Source: Bacteroidales bacterium
Lineage (GTDB): Bacteria; Bacteroidota; Bacteroidia; Bacteroidales; UBA932
Direction of reading: 5' to 3'
NCBI GenBank assembly: GCA_017437755.1
Contig: JAFRXI010000040.1
Span: forward strand, 1 to 50,828
DNA length: 50,828 nucleotides
The notes under the pieces are model-generated. The model made no database searches. It was not told the origin of the DNA and saw only the letters and a program-made list of their open reading frames with translations. The position numbers were made by a program, and so were the translations under genes. This document shows, one piece after another, positions 48,739-50,828 of the stretch (position 1 is the stretch's first letter; every line of letters begins with the position of its first letter).

Positions 48739-50828
48739 ATGTACCAAACATTATTTTATGCAGTTCCCGTCGCTGCTGTCCTGGCTCTTTTCTTTGCCTG
48801 GCTGTTTTTCCATCAGATGATGAAAGAGAGCGAAGGGACGGTGACCATGAAGGAAATCGCCCAGTACGTGCGTGAGGGGGCAATGGCCTACCTAAAGCAG
48901 CAGTACAAGGTGGTCGTAATCGTTTTCATTGTCCTGGCGGTGCTTTTCGCCATACTTGCCTACGGCTTCGGGGTACAGAATCCCTGGGTTCCGTTCGCCT
49001 TCCTCACCGGCGGTTTCTTCTCGGGCCTGGCCGGTTTCGTGGGGATGAAGACCGCCACCTATGCTTCGGCCCGCACGGCCAACGCCACCATGCGCTCGCT
49101 CAATTCGGGTCTGAAGGTGGCCTTCCGCAGCGGCGCCGTGATGGGTCTGACGGTAGTTGGACTTGGACTTCTGGATATCTCCATATGGTGGGTGATCCTG
49201 AATGCCTTTGTCCATGAAGCATCTGAGGCTCAGACACTTGTGGTAATCACCACCACCATGCTCACCTTCGGGATGGGCGCCTCCACCCAGGCCCTGTTCG
49301 CCAGGGTTGGCGGAGGTATCTACACCAAGGCGGCCGATGTGGGCGCCGACATCGTGGGAAAGGTTGAGCAGGACATCCCCGAGGACGATCCCCGCAACCC
49401 TGCCACCATCGCCGACAACGTGGGCGACAACGTGGGTGACGTGGCAGGCATGGGCGCCGACCTCTACGAGAGCTACTGCGGCTCCATCCTCGCCACCATG
49501 GCGCTGGGAGCCTCGGCCTTCTTCGCCGACGGGACCGCCGTCCAGCTGCGTGCCATCATGGCCCCGATGCTGATAGCCGCCATAGGCGTTGTACTTTCCA
49601 TAATAGGCATTTACGTGGTCCGCACAAAGGAGGGGGCTTCCCTTAAGGACCTTCTGGGTTCGCTCAGCCGCGGCACCAACCTCAGCGCCATCCTCATCGC
49701 CGGCCTGTCGTTCCTGGTATTCTGGCTCCTGGGCTTCCCCAACTGGTGGAAACTCTCGCTTTCGGTGATTTCCGGCCTTCTTGCCGGCGTGGTCATCGGA
49801 AAGGTCACGGAATACTATACCTCCCATTCCTACAGGCCCACCCAGAAGCTTGCCGAGAGCGCGCAGACAGGTCCCGCCACGGTGATTATCAACGGTGTCG
49901 GGCTCGGCATGATTTCCACGGCGGTGCCCGTGGTGACCATCGCCTGCGCAATCCTTCTGGCCTACGGGTTCGCCACCGACTTCGTCTTCTCGACCTCGAG
50001 CCTCAGCCTGGGTCTCTACGGTATCTCAATCGCTGCCGTGGGTATGCTTTCCACGCTTGGAATCACCTTGGCCACAGACGCTTACGGCCCTATCGCCGAC
50101 AATGCCGGAGGTAATGCACAGATGAGCGAACTGGATCCTTCCGTAAGGGAGAAGACCGATATCCTGGACTCCCTCGGAAACACCACTGCCGCAACCGGGA
50201 AGGGCTTCGCCATCGGCAGTGCCGCCCTTACGGCCCTCGCCCTGCTGGCTTCCTATATCGAGGAGATCAAGATAGGCTTCAGCCACATCGGCAAGGACGT
50301 GCTTCAGATCGGCGACAGGACAGTTGACACCGTGAGCGCAACCATCACAGACATAGTCAATTACTATGACATCTCCCTGATGAACCCCTACGTCCTCGTG
50401 GGCGTATTCATCGGCTCCATGATGGCCTTCCTGTTCTGCGGCCTCACGATGAACGCGGTGGGCCGCGCCGCGCAGAAGATGGTCATCGAGGTACGCCGCC
50501 AGTTCCGCGAGATCGCCGGTATCCTCGAAGGCCGGCAGAGGCCTGACTACACTTCCTGCGTGAGGATTTCCACCAAGGCCGCACAGCACGAGATGATCTT
50601 CCCGTCGCTGCTCGCAATCATCGTCCCGATGCTGGTGGGAGTGGTGCTGGGTCCTGCGGGCGTCATCGGACTCCTTGCCGGCGGACTCGGTGCAGGCTTT
50701 GTCCTGGCAGTATTCCTAGCCAACTCGGGCGGCGCCTGGGACAATGCCAAGAAGTACGTGGAAGAGGGTAATTTCGGAGGAAAGAACTCCTCAAGCCATC
50801 ATGCCACCGTGGTGGGCGATACCGTTGG
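48739..50828 (+). CDS. hppA: membrane-bound (ion-translocating) pyrophosphatase, 3' end cut by the window
   Basis: The open frame runs from ATG 48739 to the window edge (696 codons seen; relatives are about 730-770 aa). Many membrane segments and the M-PPase signatures are present: YTKAADVGADIVGKVEQDIP, DNVGDNVGDVAGMGADLYES and DSLGNTTAATGKGFAIGSAA. The enzyme couples pyrophosphate hydrolysis to H+ and/or Na+ pumping across the inner membrane. Ala rather than Lys in GNTTAA marks the K+-dependent subgroup; the pumped ion cannot be told by eye. It stands divergent from the histidine phosphatase gene. Confidence 0.96.
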   Translation, partial: MYQTLFYAVPVAAVLALFFAWLFFHQMMKESEGTVTMKEIAQYVREGAMAYLKQQYKVVVIVFIVLAVLFAILAYGFGVQNPWVPFAFLTGGFFSGLAGFVGMKTATYASARTANATMRSLNSGLKVAFRSGAVMGLTVVGLGLLDISIWWVILNAFVHEASEAQTLVVITTTMLTFGMGASTQALFARVGGGIYTKAADVGADIVGKVEQDIPEDDPRNPATIADNVGDNVGDVAGMGADLYESYCGSILATMALGASAFFADGTAVQLRAIMAPMLIAAIGVVLSIIGIYVVRTKEGASLKDLLGSLSRGTNLSAILIAGLSFLVFWLLGFPNWWKLSLSVISGLLAGVVIGKVTEYYTSHSYRPTQKLAESAQTGPATVIINGVGLGMISTAVPVVTIACAILLAYGFATDFVFSTSSLSLGLYGISIAAVGMLSTLGITLATDAYGPIADNAGGNAQMSELDPSVREKTDILDSLGNTTAATGKGFAIGSAALTALALLASYIEEIKIGFSHIGKDVLQIGDRTVDTVSATITDIVNYYDISLMNPYVLVGVFIGSMMAFLFCGLTMNAVGRAAQKMVIEVRRQFREIAGILEGRQRPDYTSCVRISTKAAQHEMIFPSLLAIIVPMLVGVVLGPAGVIGLLAGGLGAGFVLAVFLANSGGAWDNAKKYVEEGNFGGKNSSSHHATVVGDTV

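Noticed and set aside
1-50828. CRISPR arrays, rRNA genes, complete insertion sequences, prophage genes
   Set aside because: No regularly spaced repeats, rRNA segments, paired terminal repeats with transposase or phage structural genes were seen on reading the window.

Overview
The window looks like a chromosomal segment of a Bacteroidales-type member of the Bacteroidota. The evidence is internal. Promoter-like sites follow the phylum pattern TAnnTTTG. Family content is typical of the phylum: SusC/SusD, FecR with an ECF sigma factor, BACON and fimbrillin-like lipoproteins, DUF4270, DUF4294, DUF3098 and NfnAB. Ribosomal proteins show phylum-typical traits such as an Ala/Glu/Lys-rich L17 tail. 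The DNA is moderately GC-rich and gene-dense. No rRNA, tRNA or CRISPR array was found. No genus can be named from the sequence alone.

Layout. 1-1.2 kb: a REP-associated (Y1/HUH) transposase-like gene followed by a nested palindromic element. 1.3-5.0 kb: a probable operon of a TlpA-like lipoprotein, a secreted GH13 enzyme and a peptide deformylase homologue with an N-terminal hydrophobic segment. 5.0-9.8 kb: a 370-bp non-coding stretch rich in inverted repeats, then a small acidic protein, a frameshifted lipoprotein gene and a secreted M6 metalloprotease. 9.9-16.5 kb: uvrC, pnuC, acpP and a DUF4294 gene on the plus strand, facing a minus-strand cell-envelope operon (ftsX-DUF3098-uppP-lpxH). 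16.5-19.1 kb: a half-length GT5-like protein and a DUF4270 lipoprotein.

19.2-30.0 kb: a long ribosomal operon running rplP-rpmC-rpsQ-rplN-rplX-rplE-rpsN-rpsH-rplF-rplR-rpsE-rpmD-rplO-secY-map-infA-rpmJ-rpsM-rpsK-rpsD-rpoA-rplQ, ending in a strong terminator. It starts at L16, so the usual S10-L3-L4-L23-L2-S19-L22-S3 part is not upstream here. 30.0-32.8 kb, minus strand: a DEDDh exonuclease and an NfnAB-type flavin/iron-sulfur oxidoreductase pair.

32.8-48.7 kb: a SusCD locus with an ECF sigma factor, a leftover fragment of a second sigma factor, FecR, a SusC with an STN signalling domain, and SusD. It also carries two NAGPA-type phosphodiester glycosidase homologues (one with altered active-site motifs), two parallel beta-helix lipoproteins and two histidine acid phosphatases that converge. 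I infer a system for binding and dismantling a phosphorylated or phosphodiester-linked glycan. This is the best candidate here for an undescribed system. 48.7 kb to the end: a membrane pyrophosphatase gene cut by the window edge.

Other items of note are an intergenic repeat present twice in opposite orientation with a compensatory base change in a hairpin, and the deformylase with a predicted membrane-export segment.
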